In this document: piece after piece, positions 52,137 through 63,200 of the stretch
How the letters are laid out: each line of letters opens with the position of its first letter
How positions within the stretch are numbered: position 1 is the stretch's first letter
NCBI GenBank assembly: GCA_030867875.1
Contig: JAOWCC010000577.1
Coordinates: 93,291,740 to 93,355,739, forward strand
Direction: 5' to 3'
DNA from: Actinernus sp. WN-2022
Lineage: Eukaryota > Cnidaria > Anthozoa > Actiniaria > Actinernidae
Length of the DNA: 64,000 nucleotides
Position numbers and translations under genes: made by a program
The notes under the pieces: generated by a model
Told to the model about the DNA's origin: nothing
The model's input: the letters and a program-made list of their open reading frames with translations, nothing else
Database searches by the model: none

Positions 52137-52935
52137 TTGGGCCGAACGGGAAATATTTGGCCAACTTCGTGACCAGGGTATTCTCGGTCGGATCCAAGAT
52201 GGCGGCTGGTAAAGGTCGAACTATGACGTGTTTTGATTGGCTCTACGGTTATGACGCAAAGGTTGTTCTAACAATGCTTTTTATTGGCCAAACGGGATGA
52301 GACCACGGAGATGATTCATATATAGTTTAATTTTCTCAAATTTTATCGATAAAACGATTTTAATTAACCTTAAAACACATTGTGTAGGTAGAGAAATAGA
52401 TGAAACGTATTACTGGGTAGTTTTTTGGTACATTTCATCAGTAGGAAAGCCACGAGAAGCCGTTTAACCTGAGCATGAGCTATCGATCGCTTCGCTTCAA
52501 CGCTAACGGAAAATGAACGGCTTTTTAGGATTCTCTTCTAGCTTAGATACATCCTGGTAGCATGTGATACCCTTCCACTGTTTCTTTATCCATGTAAACT
52601 CCATTTCGAGCCGTTTAGTAGACCTGTTTCCACTTCATCGTACGCTGCGTGGAAATACCGTTAATCGGATCTCGCTCACTCCGGATTGGGATACCTATGG
52701 TTTGTAGGCACGTGTTACACATTTCCATATTTAGCTTGGCCGCCATATTGGATGCCCACATCACGTGATTAAAATCTCCAGGATTTCTGGAGATTTTTGG
52801 TCACGTGATTCAGCCTTTACCAGGGTCTTCTCTCGGGGTAGCCGCCATCTTGGATCTGACCGAGAAGACCCTGGTCACGGGGTTGATGTTTGGCTATCCT
52901 CTAGCCAAATATTTTCACGTTCGGTCATCCCACTC
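52137..52935. mobile_element. MITE, fuller copy (family of 1-394)
   Basis: 'gggccgaacgggaaatatttgg' and 'gtgaccagggtattctcggt' at the left match, in inverse, 'accgagaagaccctggtcac' and 'ccaaatattttcacgttcgg' at the right; TIRs are about 65-90 bp. Interior 52497-52884 is nearly identical to 1-394. Each arm carries 'tccaagatggcggc', a YY1-like motif common at the starts of animal genes. Confidence 0.8.
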
Positions 52936-52963
52936 AGTCAGTATATAAGTACATGTATCTTAA

Positions 52964-54334
52964 GGTTACCGGATACCTTCAGGGTGCGTTTCCAGTCTAA
53001 ATTGTGTTGCGCCTCGAGGAAACATCGTAGATAAATGATCCATGTATCATTTTAAAGCTTATAAAATTGGCTACAAGAATACATTAAAAGTTTTGAGTTC
53101 TTTGAAAATCTCGAATTTTCCGCGATCCCGTTTCACCGATCTAGTGAGATGGCTTTCAGAAGCTCCGACTCCGAAAATATTTTAAAGTTTAAAATCTGCT
53201 TGCTAGCTTTGTCGCATTTCAGAGGAATCGTTATCATGCTCTCCATGAAAAGGCGAAAAATAATCAGAGTCGATATGGGACACCGTTTTGCAGCTGAGAT
53301 ATCAATTGACATTTTTTGAAAATTTCAAACAAATCGAATAAATTCCTCTTGAGTGGGAGCTTTTTTAAAACTCTATTTTGGTTGAAAATCTAAAGCGTAG
53401 AAAATAGCATTTTTTAAAATCTAGCCGTCTGTCGTGCGTGAATCTGAAGCCCCGCCTCTCCAACAATGAGCGAGCTCTTGGCCACTCATTTCTCATCACA
53501 GTTCAACTATCTGTGAAGATTTCCCGCCAATGTTGATTTCCGATCAAAGCTACGCGCCGCATCGAGAAAATGTTAATATAGCTGGTTGTTCTAGTTTTCT
53601 TGTGTGACTTGAAAAGTGGGAAAGACAAAAAGACATCGAGGGACAAAGCCAAGGTGAACACCAGAGGAGACAGCGATTTGCAGGCGGCTGAATCAGCACG
53701 GCAAAAGCGAGATCGTGGTGTTGGTTTCAAGCGATTCAGAGTCGCCGTCAGACTTTACGTTTCCACCTAAGCTTTCTTGGAAACAAATATTCTCTCGGCT
53801 GGCTCCTATCAATTCTTCTTTATGTTAAGATGTGGAGCACTCGGCACTCTGTCTGAAAGTGAAAATACGAACCCTTGTCGGGTTTTGCGAGTACTCCTAT
53901 TTGGCTTTGTAGTCGTATGCATTGTTTGGCCTTGTTTTGCTTTTCTTTTTTCTTTGTTTTCCAAGCTAAGGGCATCCTGCTTGCTTTTTGGAAGGCGTAA
54001 GGCCAACACCCGATGGAATTATGGAATCGTGTATGGAAAAACGTTTCTCAATAAGCGTAAACATTGGTATATGAAATAAATTTAATATGCGCTAGCTTTC
54101 CCCACACCGTCGTTACGGGCGAGTGAGCACTTGTCATGTGTGTGTTTATTGATTTGCTGTCAATCAAGCGGAACCTTTTACTTCCGGTCAAAAACTTCCT
54201 TTTCGTATTTCTCCGTGAAAATTAATTTTTATTGAACGGAGTTTTTGGTATATGAGACACTACTACTAAAACTACATTCCTGTGCGAAAAACAAAATTTG
54301 CCCATCTTTTTCGTTATGAAAGTATCCGGTAACC
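52964..54334. mobile_element. 1.37-kb element with TTAA target duplication
   Basis: ggttaccggataccttca at the left and its inverse at the right, flanked by TTAA at 52960-52963 and 54335-54338. TTAA is used by piggyBac and Kolobok; the first bases GGTT rather than CCC fit Kolobok-like better. No transposase was seen. A truncated relative ends at 8062. Confidence 0.75.
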
Positions 54335-54504
54335 TTAATTCGTTGATTTTTTTTTTCTTCGTTGCTACTCGCATTCAGATTGAAGAACTAACTTTCTAGC
54401 GCTGAATCCAATACTAATGAGCTAACTGTATTGTTATGGCTAATGAGCTAACTCTATTATTATGGCTCATTAGCAATGAATTCGGCGCATGAAAGGTTCG
54501 CCGT

Positions 54505-54990
54505 CTGAAATGTGCCCTAGAACCTCTAAATGTGGCAACACATGAATTGCTATCAAAGTACAATAGAATTAAAACAATAGAACGAAATACACAATACAAT
54601 AGAACACAATACAATTTGGTAGTAATTCATGTCTGCCTACATGAAGGGAGAACCCTTTTTTCGCTTGGCTCAATGTTGTCCCATTTCAGATCACGTGACC
54701 ATCCCCTTATATATTGTTTCTTTTATTTCTGGTTAACGCATGAGGAGATATACATTGATACTTCGGGCAAAGAATATTATTCCCGAAAGATTTGAAACGG
54801 GACAACATTGAACCAAGCGGAAAAGGTCTATTAAGGGCTCTCCCTACATGTAGGCACACATGAATTGCTACCAAATTGTATGGTGTATTGTGTTCTATTG
54901 TATTGCGTATTTCGTTCTATTGTTTTGTATTGTGTTAATTCTATTGTATTTTGATAGCACCTCATGTGTGCCTACATGAAGGGACCGCCC
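54505..54990. mobile_element. Long palindrome with two pairs of inverted arms
   Basis: The outer arms contain runs of 'caatagaa' and 'acaatacaat' bracketed by 'acacatgaattgcta' and 'tgcctacatgaaggga' (54535-54650 against 54845-54985). The inner arms are 'cgcttggctcaatgttgtcc' (54662) and its inverse (about 54788-54830). A single strand would fold nearly end to end. Confidence 0.8.
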
Positions 54991-55049
54991 TATTAAGAGA
55001 CATGTATGTTATTCTCTTTCGCCATACTCCACACTATGCCTTATATGCG

Positions 55050-55140
55050 TACTTCCTTGCGCATGCGCAAATCGCCCACGTTCCAACGTAATCACTGTTA
55101 TGCAAATTAGAAGTGGTATAAAACACAGGCCAGGCCTCTT
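55050..55140 (+). promoter_or_regulatory. Compact pol II promoter
   Basis: In order: an ETS-like acttcct (55051-55057), a full NRF-1 palindrome tgcgcatgcgca (55058-55069), an octamer atgcaaat (55100-55107) and tataaaa (55117-55123). A pyrimidine start region cctcttcttctttc follows (55135-55148). This combination is that of a housekeeping or translation-related animal gene. Confidence 0.7.
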
Positions 55141-55319
55141 CTTCTTTCGTGCTTCACACAAAGGTAAGCTCACGTTCGGTTTTGTTTTTAAACTTTGCCT
55201 TTCCTGTCTCTGGTATTGTTGACCATTCTAACTCGTAGATTTTTTCTCTTCTATATCGTTCGCAGTGCCGTTGCAACATGGAGAGAACTCGTGGCGAGGC
55301 CATTAAAAGTTCTAATTAA
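55136..55319 (+). other. 5'-TOP-like first exon, short intron and tiny ORF
   Basis: Exon 1 (about 55136-55163) starts with a pyrimidine tract like ribosomal-protein or snoRNA-host transcripts and ends AAAG|GTAAGC. The intron runs 55164-55265, with acceptor tatcgttcgcag. Exon 2 starts at 55266, and its first ATG (55278) gives only 13 codons ('MERTRGEAIKSSN') before TAA. Either a non-coding host transcript or a gene whose coding part has been lost or lies further away. No snoRNA boxes were convincingly seen downstream. Confidence 0.5.
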
Positions 55320-57170
55320 GAGAGGATCCATGTGAGAACCATGCAGACGAGTCTACAGTGCACCTCTCCGATTTCCTTTAAACTTGGCACACAATTATAT
55401 CTTAACTAGCTAATGTCCCATGTGAAATAGTTTGGCTGAAATGTAAAAGGCCTTTGAGATATGATAATCAAACTGTTTGACCCCCTGAAATGCTCAAAAT
55501 CAGAGCAAAATATACCTTATGTTGTAACATGTCGCAATCGCAAATGATTTTAAGTAGAAAGATTATATTTTTACCTGCTTTAGTACTAAGTCCCGTCAGC
55601 ATATTAAAACCAAAATCAACTAATTTTATTCATATTTTGTCGTTTCTGTCGAATTTTTATTTAACGCTACTTTAATAGGTCTTTTAAAAACCCAATAAAT
55701 GCTGTCTGGCAATGGCCGTTTACAGAGTTGCGGCGTTCTTTTCTTTGAAATTAGAAATATTTCTAGTTTGACTTACAATAGATCTCTGCATCTGGTACAA
55801 CAAATCTCTGCCAGATTAATGCTGAGTTAGAGAGTACGCACTCTTAAAATCCGCAATGTTCAGTTATTGAACACTCATGACGATATGGTGACACGGCGAT
55901 TTTTTTCCGATTAAAATCGAAAATACGGTGAACTTCACAGATTTCCTTCCAATAATTGTTTTAAGAATTCGAATGAACATTCATTTTCAATATTATTTTA
56001 GTTTTGAAGGGTGATCAAGTCCATCACCCGATATTCGGATGTCTAAAGTGACTGAATTATTGTCGCGTTTGACGGAGTCAAAGCTGAAAAATAGGTACTC
56101 ATTGTTTATGGCAGTATCTTCGTTTAAAATTGTTTGATTGGATCAAAGACAATAAATTTTCTTTGACTATGATATATAGAGGATTTCAAAGTACGCTACG
56201 CTTTAAATACAGCTTGTAATCCGAGTCACTCTGAGTTTTGCGAGCCTCTATAGCGGGGTGAATGAGTGACAAGTAGAAATGGACGTACAGTCGTATTTAG
56301 GTTCTTTAGCCGATTAATATTCTCTATTCAAGTCTTTAGTTTTATTCTGTAAAGAAACGATGTTTTCTTTTCATAATTAAAAAACCCTAATGGTTTCGTT
56401 TTCTTGGAATCCCTTTATTATATGCTCGTCATGCTTTAGATTCAGCGACGGGAAGCCATTCTGATGTCGTTATTACGAGATGGATTTGGACTTGATCAAG
56501 TACTCATTTTGTGTATATTCAACGAAGGAATGTGGCATATCTTCTCGTTACAAGGGAAAAACAACTATATTACCATTGAAGGCTTTCTTCACTTTTTTTT
56601 CTCTCTTCTAAATCAATGATTTTTTTTGCTATACTAAGAATTGTATGAAATGCCTTGGGACTTGGCGGGGTTGTTGTTGATGGCGCGTGTCAGGTAAAAT
56701 TATCATAAAATGTATAAATATTTCACCTCTACTGTACTGTACTGTCTAGACAGGGTATTTTATTCATTTTTTATTTTAGGACGGGGTGGTAATGTAAATC
56801 ATTAATCATTCCTTTGGCATTCCACAAGTGCAATAAAGCACAGTCTCATCGTCACTGTAGTTGTCTGGCTTCCCTGTCGTCTGTCTGCCTATAAACATGA
56901 ACCAGACCTCCTCGGCCATGATCAAATCCCCACGTTTTGCCCCACATAGCAGGCCCCACCACAACTAGCGAGGGGTCGAATACCTGTTATTTCCCCACCC
57001 CCTCGGGCACTCTACCTCGATAAATGTGATCCTTAGCCCCACATTTCCCCCACCCTGTCTCGGGTTGGGAGGGGGAGGAGGGAGTGGGGGTTTACTTTGA
57101 CTAGTGCATAATGGCTCACTCTCCGCTTATAGCTGCCTGTGATACACTTATATATGCGATTTGTTACTCT
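55320..57170. other. AT-rich stretch, nothing recognised
   Basis: About 1.8 kb without a supported gene. A GC-rich segment at 56940-57090 contains two 'ccccaccc'-type runs. The region could hold introns of the 55.1-kb transcript. Confidence 0.4.
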
Positions 57171-58439
57171 CGTCATCGTATCTCTTTATAGCGGAGCTCG
57201 TTGCATAAAAAAACATAGAAAATCAATATAGAAAACAAAAGATAAAAGAACAACCCACACAAGTGGAAAAAAATCACGCCGCGCGCCTCGCCCGCTCGCA
57301 GACGTAAAGGTTGGTACACACGAAGAGACAAGTCACGTGTCCTGATATCCTGTTCCCCGCGGACACCGGACATCCTACAGCTGAAAAACTACCAACTTCG
57401 TACACAAAGAAAAACGTATTTCTTTACAGTTTTAAGGTAATAGACCAGTTCGCGGTTAATTCCGACATTTTGAATGGGGTGTAAACATGGCGCGAAATAC
57501 AGTGTTTGTATGGGAATCCGACGCCAAATAAAATCTGTCTTGTCTTGTTCCATCTCTTCGTTTGTTTGTTTGTACATTCTTTTGTCGGCTTTATTTTCAT
57601 ATTGTAATGCTAGTGCCGTCCGAAAAACATGTAAAATTACCGTACAGGAGAAGCACTCGATTAGTTTTTCTTCAAAAACTATTTTGCTAATCCTGTCTGT
57701 AAATATATATGTAATAAAAAAAAAATCCGTAAAATCGAATTTCTGAAATATTCTTCAGATACAAACTTAAGATACCAGGTAAAAGATTAACTGACCGAAA
57801 TTTGAGGGATTTTGCTGTTCTGGGAAGCGTGCAATCGTGTTTTTAGTTTTCCATACATTTGTCTGTAAAAACGAGTCAAAGTCCGCGGGAAAATTTGCGC
57901 AAAAAAATCAATCTTCCAGGAAGGAAAACATGTTTCTGAAGCATTTCAAAGCCATTTTTTTCTTTCGATGAGGCAAGATTTGCTTCCGCAACAATGTTTC
58001 CACGTTGGCTATGGAGGAAACAATGTTTACTAGGCTCCAGGGACACACAGTGTGTGTTTCTTAGCAACACAAACCCAGACCCCACCGACAAGACAATAAT
58101 AATAATTTAATCACAGCATCTCTACTAAGTAGCTTTACATCTGCGAGATCAAATTTTAAAAAAGCTACTACAACTGCTATAACGTTATATTACATAAGAA
58201 AAAGAAAAAAAGCACTATGGAAACTATGGTGAACTATATAAACGACTATGTACAACTACTATATCTAGAAGGCAAGAGAAAAATACTAATGAGTATTATT
58301 AGTATTAGCTATAACTATATTACTATAAGGAAAGAAAGGAAACACTGGAAACTTTGGTAACCATATAGGCTATGGTGAACAATATACAACTATGTACGAC
58401 TATAATGTATAAAAGGCACTGAAAAGGGAAAATACTAAT

Positions 58440-58575
58440 GGGTTAATCAATCCGATGTTTTGCTCTGTTCATTAAAATTTGTTTAACCTGACGATTGTAT
58501 GGTTTTGGGTCAACACATAATCTTATGTTAGCAGGGAGTTCGTTAAATAACTTTGCCGTAGAGTCTTGAAACGTA
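58440..58575 (-). pseudogene. LINE C-terminal fragment
   Basis: The minus strand reads 'AKLFNELPANIRLCVDPKPY' and 'VKQILMNRAKHR', the end of a CR1/Jockey-type LINE protein. The adjoining 58195-58440 region contains two imperfect copies (about 145 bp) of a segment with 'actatggtgaac', probably its 3' tail. Confidence 0.6.
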
Positions 58576-58822
58576 GAGTCTTGAAACTTAGTTGTGGGGC
58601 TACACTAGAGCGCAGCTGCCTCTCCTCATTCGTTAGGTTTTTTTTTGCAACAACGTTTCCTCGTTTATCCACCCGTGCAGCAAAACATTTTTTATGCTTC
58701 CTGCTCGTTCAATTAGCCACCCAGGAAACATTAAGAGAAACAGAGAAGCGCAGTGTTCGCGCCTCCGCCTTTTCGATCCCTCGTGCCTCGGATGATCACG
58801 TAAAATGGCGGTCCCGTCTCAC

Positions 58823-58915
58823 GCAATCTCATTCTCATAGCCCGCGATCTTTTGGACAGTATCTTGGCGCTGGTCAAATGATCGCGGGCTCTGGGAACGA
58901 GATTGCGTCTCACGA
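58823..58915. repeat. Inverted repeat
   Basis: 'acgcaatctcattctcatag' with 'cccgcgatc' pairs with 'gatcgcgggctctgggaacg' and 'agattgcgt'. Likely a MITE end pair. Confidence 0.65.
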
Positions 58916-59841
58916 CGCTCATATTCATCAGCAGCTGTGTATCACAGGACGCTAAGGAACCACTTTGGACGTTAAACAAATATCTGGCAGTGACCACCCT
59001 CAGTGCTTGTTGGTCGGCCGAATTAATGGGGAGATAACTAAGATAACTACCCATGCTTGTAAACTGCGTGGCTTACCGTGTGTACCTATAAACAGCAGTC
59101 TGAACAAGCGCCCCGCACATACATGTATATGTAAATCCAGTGTAATTCAGCTTCGTGCTGGCGAGTCTGGATAACGTCTGTCACGATCCACACAATATGT
59201 TTCATCGTTCACCCAGATGTTTTCCGAACCCTTTTCTAATATAGTTTGTAGCAATAGCAACATACGTCAGACATTTCTGAACTTCGCTTTCCGGGATGGC
59301 ACTGCGCTCCAGTTCGGCACCGACACAGCTGATTAGGCCATCCCAATAAAATGCTAATACGTGGAGAACTAGGAAAAGAGGCGTAGTTGAAAGTATGTTC
59401 TTCAATCCTTATTTTTTAACTTTTCCCAAAAATTGGGTCAATGTCAAGATTTGTATTTTTAACTTTTCCAAAAAAAATGGATGGCCTTATGTGGGTCGTG
59501 TGAATATACAGGATATATGCATGGGATATAATTCATTGCTGTGGCCTTGTGTATGAATGTATGCAAACATTTGACCCCATAACAGTTACATGTATCAGGT
59601 GCATCATGGGTAATTTTAACCTATAATCAGCTTGGAAAAAAAAAGGTTTTGCAAACAAAATTATGTGGATGTATTAAGTAGTGCATTATGATTATTTTCA
59701 GTTCTGTTTCATAAGATTCATAAATATTTCAATATAAATTACCCACACTGGTATATATGTTGGGCCCACATGGAATGTACACATCTGTGTTCGGGCTACC
59801 TGTGGTGCACAACAGCAGACTGGGTTCTAGTCCTAAACAAA

Positions 59842-61270
59842 ATGGCGGCTGCTACAAAGCCGAAAGAACATTTACCCGAAATACAAGAATGGTTTAAACT
59901 CTACAAGAAGATAATTATCGTAAGTTGTGGCTTCGAGACCATGACAGAGCTGGGGAGGAGAGCACAAATAAGGCTAGAATCAGGTATGCATTTATCGCTG
60001 ATTCATCCTTCGTATTACTAATTTTTCTTATTTTGAAGTTGATTGTTAATTAGTCGATTGTTAATTGCAAAACCATAGGCATAAGTCAGTTAATAAGTGA
60101 CAAATATATTTATCACCCAGTTATTTTAGGGCTATGTTTCTCATTCCTGTCCGTTATTTGTCCCGTTATTCTGCACACGATACAGCCTACCTCTGGCGTT
60201 GATTGTTTATTTACGTTGGGCCCGGGCGTTAGGGGAGTGTTACTTTGGCCTCACTACTTCTAAGCTGAATAAACTTTACAAATTTTTTAGTCCCCAGTTG
60301 TATTTCCAAATGACTGATCTACAAAATAATAACTCTCTCATCTTCTACAATTCCGCCGCATCGATAGTATTCGAATGTCATTTTACCCTAAAATTTGACT
60401 TTTTGAAAAATAATTTCGGAAGTCACTTGTACATGACAGCCTTACTCCTTGAATACTGAATATTTTTTGCCACTTATATCATAATTAAATTGCAATTGGT
60501 CGTGTTTATGCTGTAGAAACGTTTTGTGTATATAGCTTATATGGTTTGTTCAAAAATGTCCTGTAAACATGACTAAAAAAACAAAGTGGAAATACCCCTC
60601 AAACCGAGGCAGTTCGTACTGACCCCCATATTTCTTACAGTTTTTGGAATTTTTCCAAAATATTCTACCAAGTCTAATGCCAGGCCAATAGTAATATATG
60701 TGCAAAATATGAACAAAATCTGAGATGTACCATGTAAACTCATTTTTTCAGGGTGCCTCTTCTAAGTGCTTTGAAGACTATGAAAACCAACTACTAGAGG
60801 AGGAGTCATTAAACGACGAGTCCTCCATTGTAAGACTCCCCTGTGAATCAGGGTTGCCAGTCTTCTAAACGCCCTTGTGAACTAGGGCCGCTAAAGGCGG
60901 AGTCAGTGGCTGCCTTCAAACAGAACTTGGGAGTCGACTCCACTTCTGAAGCTGTACAAAACCTCTCCGTCATGATGAAGTCTATGGCTGGGACAAAGAG
61001 AGGTTTCACACAAGGGGCTGTTTCAGCCCACAAGAAATGTCGTGTGGAAGGTGAGGGCATCGACTCCTCCACGTCCATTGTCGAGCCAAATTCTAAGAGT
61101 GAACATGATTTTCTACATCAGCGAGTCGAAGGGGCCTGCAGTCTCTGAAGTCCTAGCGAAACGCGTAAATGAGGCTTTCACGAGTAAGCCTTTTGAGGAC
61201 AAAATGAAATATTTGATGTCCTGCATATACTATCGACTGTTCACTAGAAATAACACTATTCCATAAAACA
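59842..61270 (+). pseudogene. DIRS-like retroelement gag, first part (broken)
   Basis: ATG 59842 opens 'MAAATKPKEHLPEIQEWFKL', followed by a possible donor (ATC|GTAAGT, 59919) and an acceptor at 60751. The frame after it reads 'ASSKCFEDYENQLLEEESLN', then, after a frame change near 60845, 'AAFKQNLGVDSTSEAVQNLS' and, after another near 61130, 'AVSEVLAKRVNEAFTSKPFE'. These resemble DIRS/Ngaro gag proteins of cnidarians as I recall them. The intron may instead be an insertion. The reading stops at about 61270, where a LINE begins. Confidence 0.55.
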
Positions 61271-61274
61271 GATC

Positions 61275-62490
61275 CACTACTAAAATACTGAACTGAATGT
61301 TGAAGGAACTTAGTATTAAAAAGCGGTATTTCAAGGGAATCCGCGCTACTCGTAGATTATATATAACGGCTAGCTATTGTCCTCTTAACTAAAATATGAT
61401 CGCAAAGAAAAGCTGGTAACTTAGCGTGGAAAGCCTTGTGCATTGTCTTAAACAATACAAGCTTATAATAAATACTAAGTGAGATTATATATACTTTTTA
61501 CGGCTCTTCTACATATGAAGCTTCTCAAGTGAGCTAATATTTTCCGAATTATATATAACAACTCCCTCACAACACCATGCCATAGTTCACCGAAGGCAGT
61601 ATAACTGAGAAATAGAGTTCCTCCAATACATGTTTTGGCAGAAATCTAGATCTCTTCAGTAGCCATAATTTATTAGCAAACTCTTTTTCAGTTCTACTGT
61701 ATGTGGGATCCAACCTCAAGTTATTATCAACCGTCATGCCTAATAATCGGGATTTGTTAACCCACTTAATTTGAGAGTTCCCTATTCTCACGGCTGCAAT
61801 CGGGCCCATAGTATAACTAGAACGCCTAATCATGCAGCAAAGCCTCGCACTAATGCTTGGGTGTGGCGTACGCCTGTTAGCGAGGCACCAGATACAGTTC
61901 CTGAAGAGCTTCATTTAACTGAGCAACCGCCTGGTTAGCGTCCTTATTAATACAGTAAACCGTAGTGCCGTCGGCGTACATATAGACCTGGACAGAAGTG
62001 ACGGAAGAAGGAAGGTCGTTAGTAAATAAGGTGAATAAGGTCGGTCCTAGGTCCTAACACCGAACCGTGAGGAATACCAAAAGCCACTGGTAATACATCT
62101 GACTTAACTCCATTGGAGACTGTATATTGGCGCCTGCCTTGAAGGTAGTTATTTATCCGTTTCAATAGCGTACCGTTAACGCCAAAGTCCCGATGTAATT
62201 TCGACTCGAGCACATCATGATTAATACTGTCAAACGCTTTCTTAAAATCGATGAAAGCCACAGCAACGGCATTACCCGAGCCCACAGCTCTCCTCCACAC
62301 TTCCGTTAAATTCATCAGCAATAGTTCGTTGGCCTCGGACTCATAAACCTTGCTTGATATACTTAATAACGATACTGGTATGTAGTTACCTCTCTCGGCT
62401 TCATCATGGGAACGACCCTGGCCACTTTCCACGCACTGTACTCCTCTCGATACTGTATTGGTATACACTTACCAACGCTGGAGCGATTGC
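61275..62490 (-). pseudogene. LINE reverse transcriptase inserted in DIRS-like gag
   Basis: The minus strand reads 'NAVAVAFIDFKKAFDSINHD' (motif A), 'LPVAFGIPHGSVLGP' (motif B) and, below 61915, 'IGNSQIKWVNKSRLLGMTVD' and 'LYFSVILPSVNYGMVL'. The YADD region is disrupted at about 61930-62040. It is 5' truncated at about 62480, and DIRS-like coding sequence resumes on the plus strand at about 62500. Confidence 0.75.
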
Positions 62491-62499
62491 ATCTCCCGC

Positions 62500-63200
62500 C
62501 AATCTCAAAAGCTTCGATTGGTTATTATCCTGGTCCAAATAACTGACAGAGTTATCCAGTCTAAAATGAAGAAAGAGCTTCTAAAGCCGGGCGATCTCCC
62601 GCTCCTGACCGACGCTATTAATGTTCTGGGTCACGCAGGGTTTTCCCAATAGCTAAAGCGCAGAGAGCTGCTAAAACCGGAGCTGAGCAAGAGTTTTCAA
62701 TCACTCTGTTCGCCCTCAACGCCGGTTATAACACAGTTATTCGGAGACGACCTTTCGAAATATATCGGCAAACAAGGTTGTGACGAAAATCACGGGTTCT
62801 GACTCCCCTGGACAACGCCAATGTGATTGTTTTACGGTCAAGGCCAACATTAACATGGACAAGGGCAACTCAGCGAGCTCCGAATCACGGCGGATACTAC
62901 CAGAGGTCATACCAGGATCCTCTGAAGAAAAGCCAACAGAAGGCGTAAAGAGACAAATGACACAATTGAGTGTCTCTTTTCATGTTGGTAATTTAGCCAA
63001 CAGAGTTAATGAATGGTCTGAAATCACATCTGATCCGTGGTGTCGTGAAACTATTCAAGGATATCGTCTCCAATTCGAGACAGTCCCTTGGCAAAACAGG
63101 CTGCCTCGGGCCCCTAGACTATCAGAATCGGATAGCTTGCGGATTGATGCAGAAGTTGAAAAACTCTTAGTAAACGTATTTTTGTTGGGCATTCGTAATT
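62500..63200 (+). pseudogene. DIRS-like retroelement gag C-terminus and RT start
   Basis: 'PLLTDAINVLGHAGFSQ', a stop at 62650-62652, and in the same frame 'ELLKPELSKSFQSLCSPSTP' with 'QLFGDDLSKYI' are typical of DIRS/Ngaro gag ends. From 62970 the frame reads 'HVGNLANRVNEWSEITSDPW' and 'GYRLQFETVPWQ', the segment before DIRS reverse-transcriptase domains. It stops at 63200; the RT core and tyrosine recombinase are not present in the window. Confidence 0.7.

Noticed and set aside
53777..54079. 100-codon open frame with a hydrophobic segment
   Set aside because: It lies inside the TTAA-flanked element and has no recognised motif or transposase signature.
57173..57373. Minus-strand frame with a hydrophobic tail
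   Set aside because: It looks like common repetitive sequence and is not supported by splice signals or homology.
59202..59405. Minus-strand exon-like frame ('GAELERSAIPESEVQKCL')
   Set aside because: It has a fair acceptor and a possible donor, but no domain could be recognised and it cannot be phased to exon e1.
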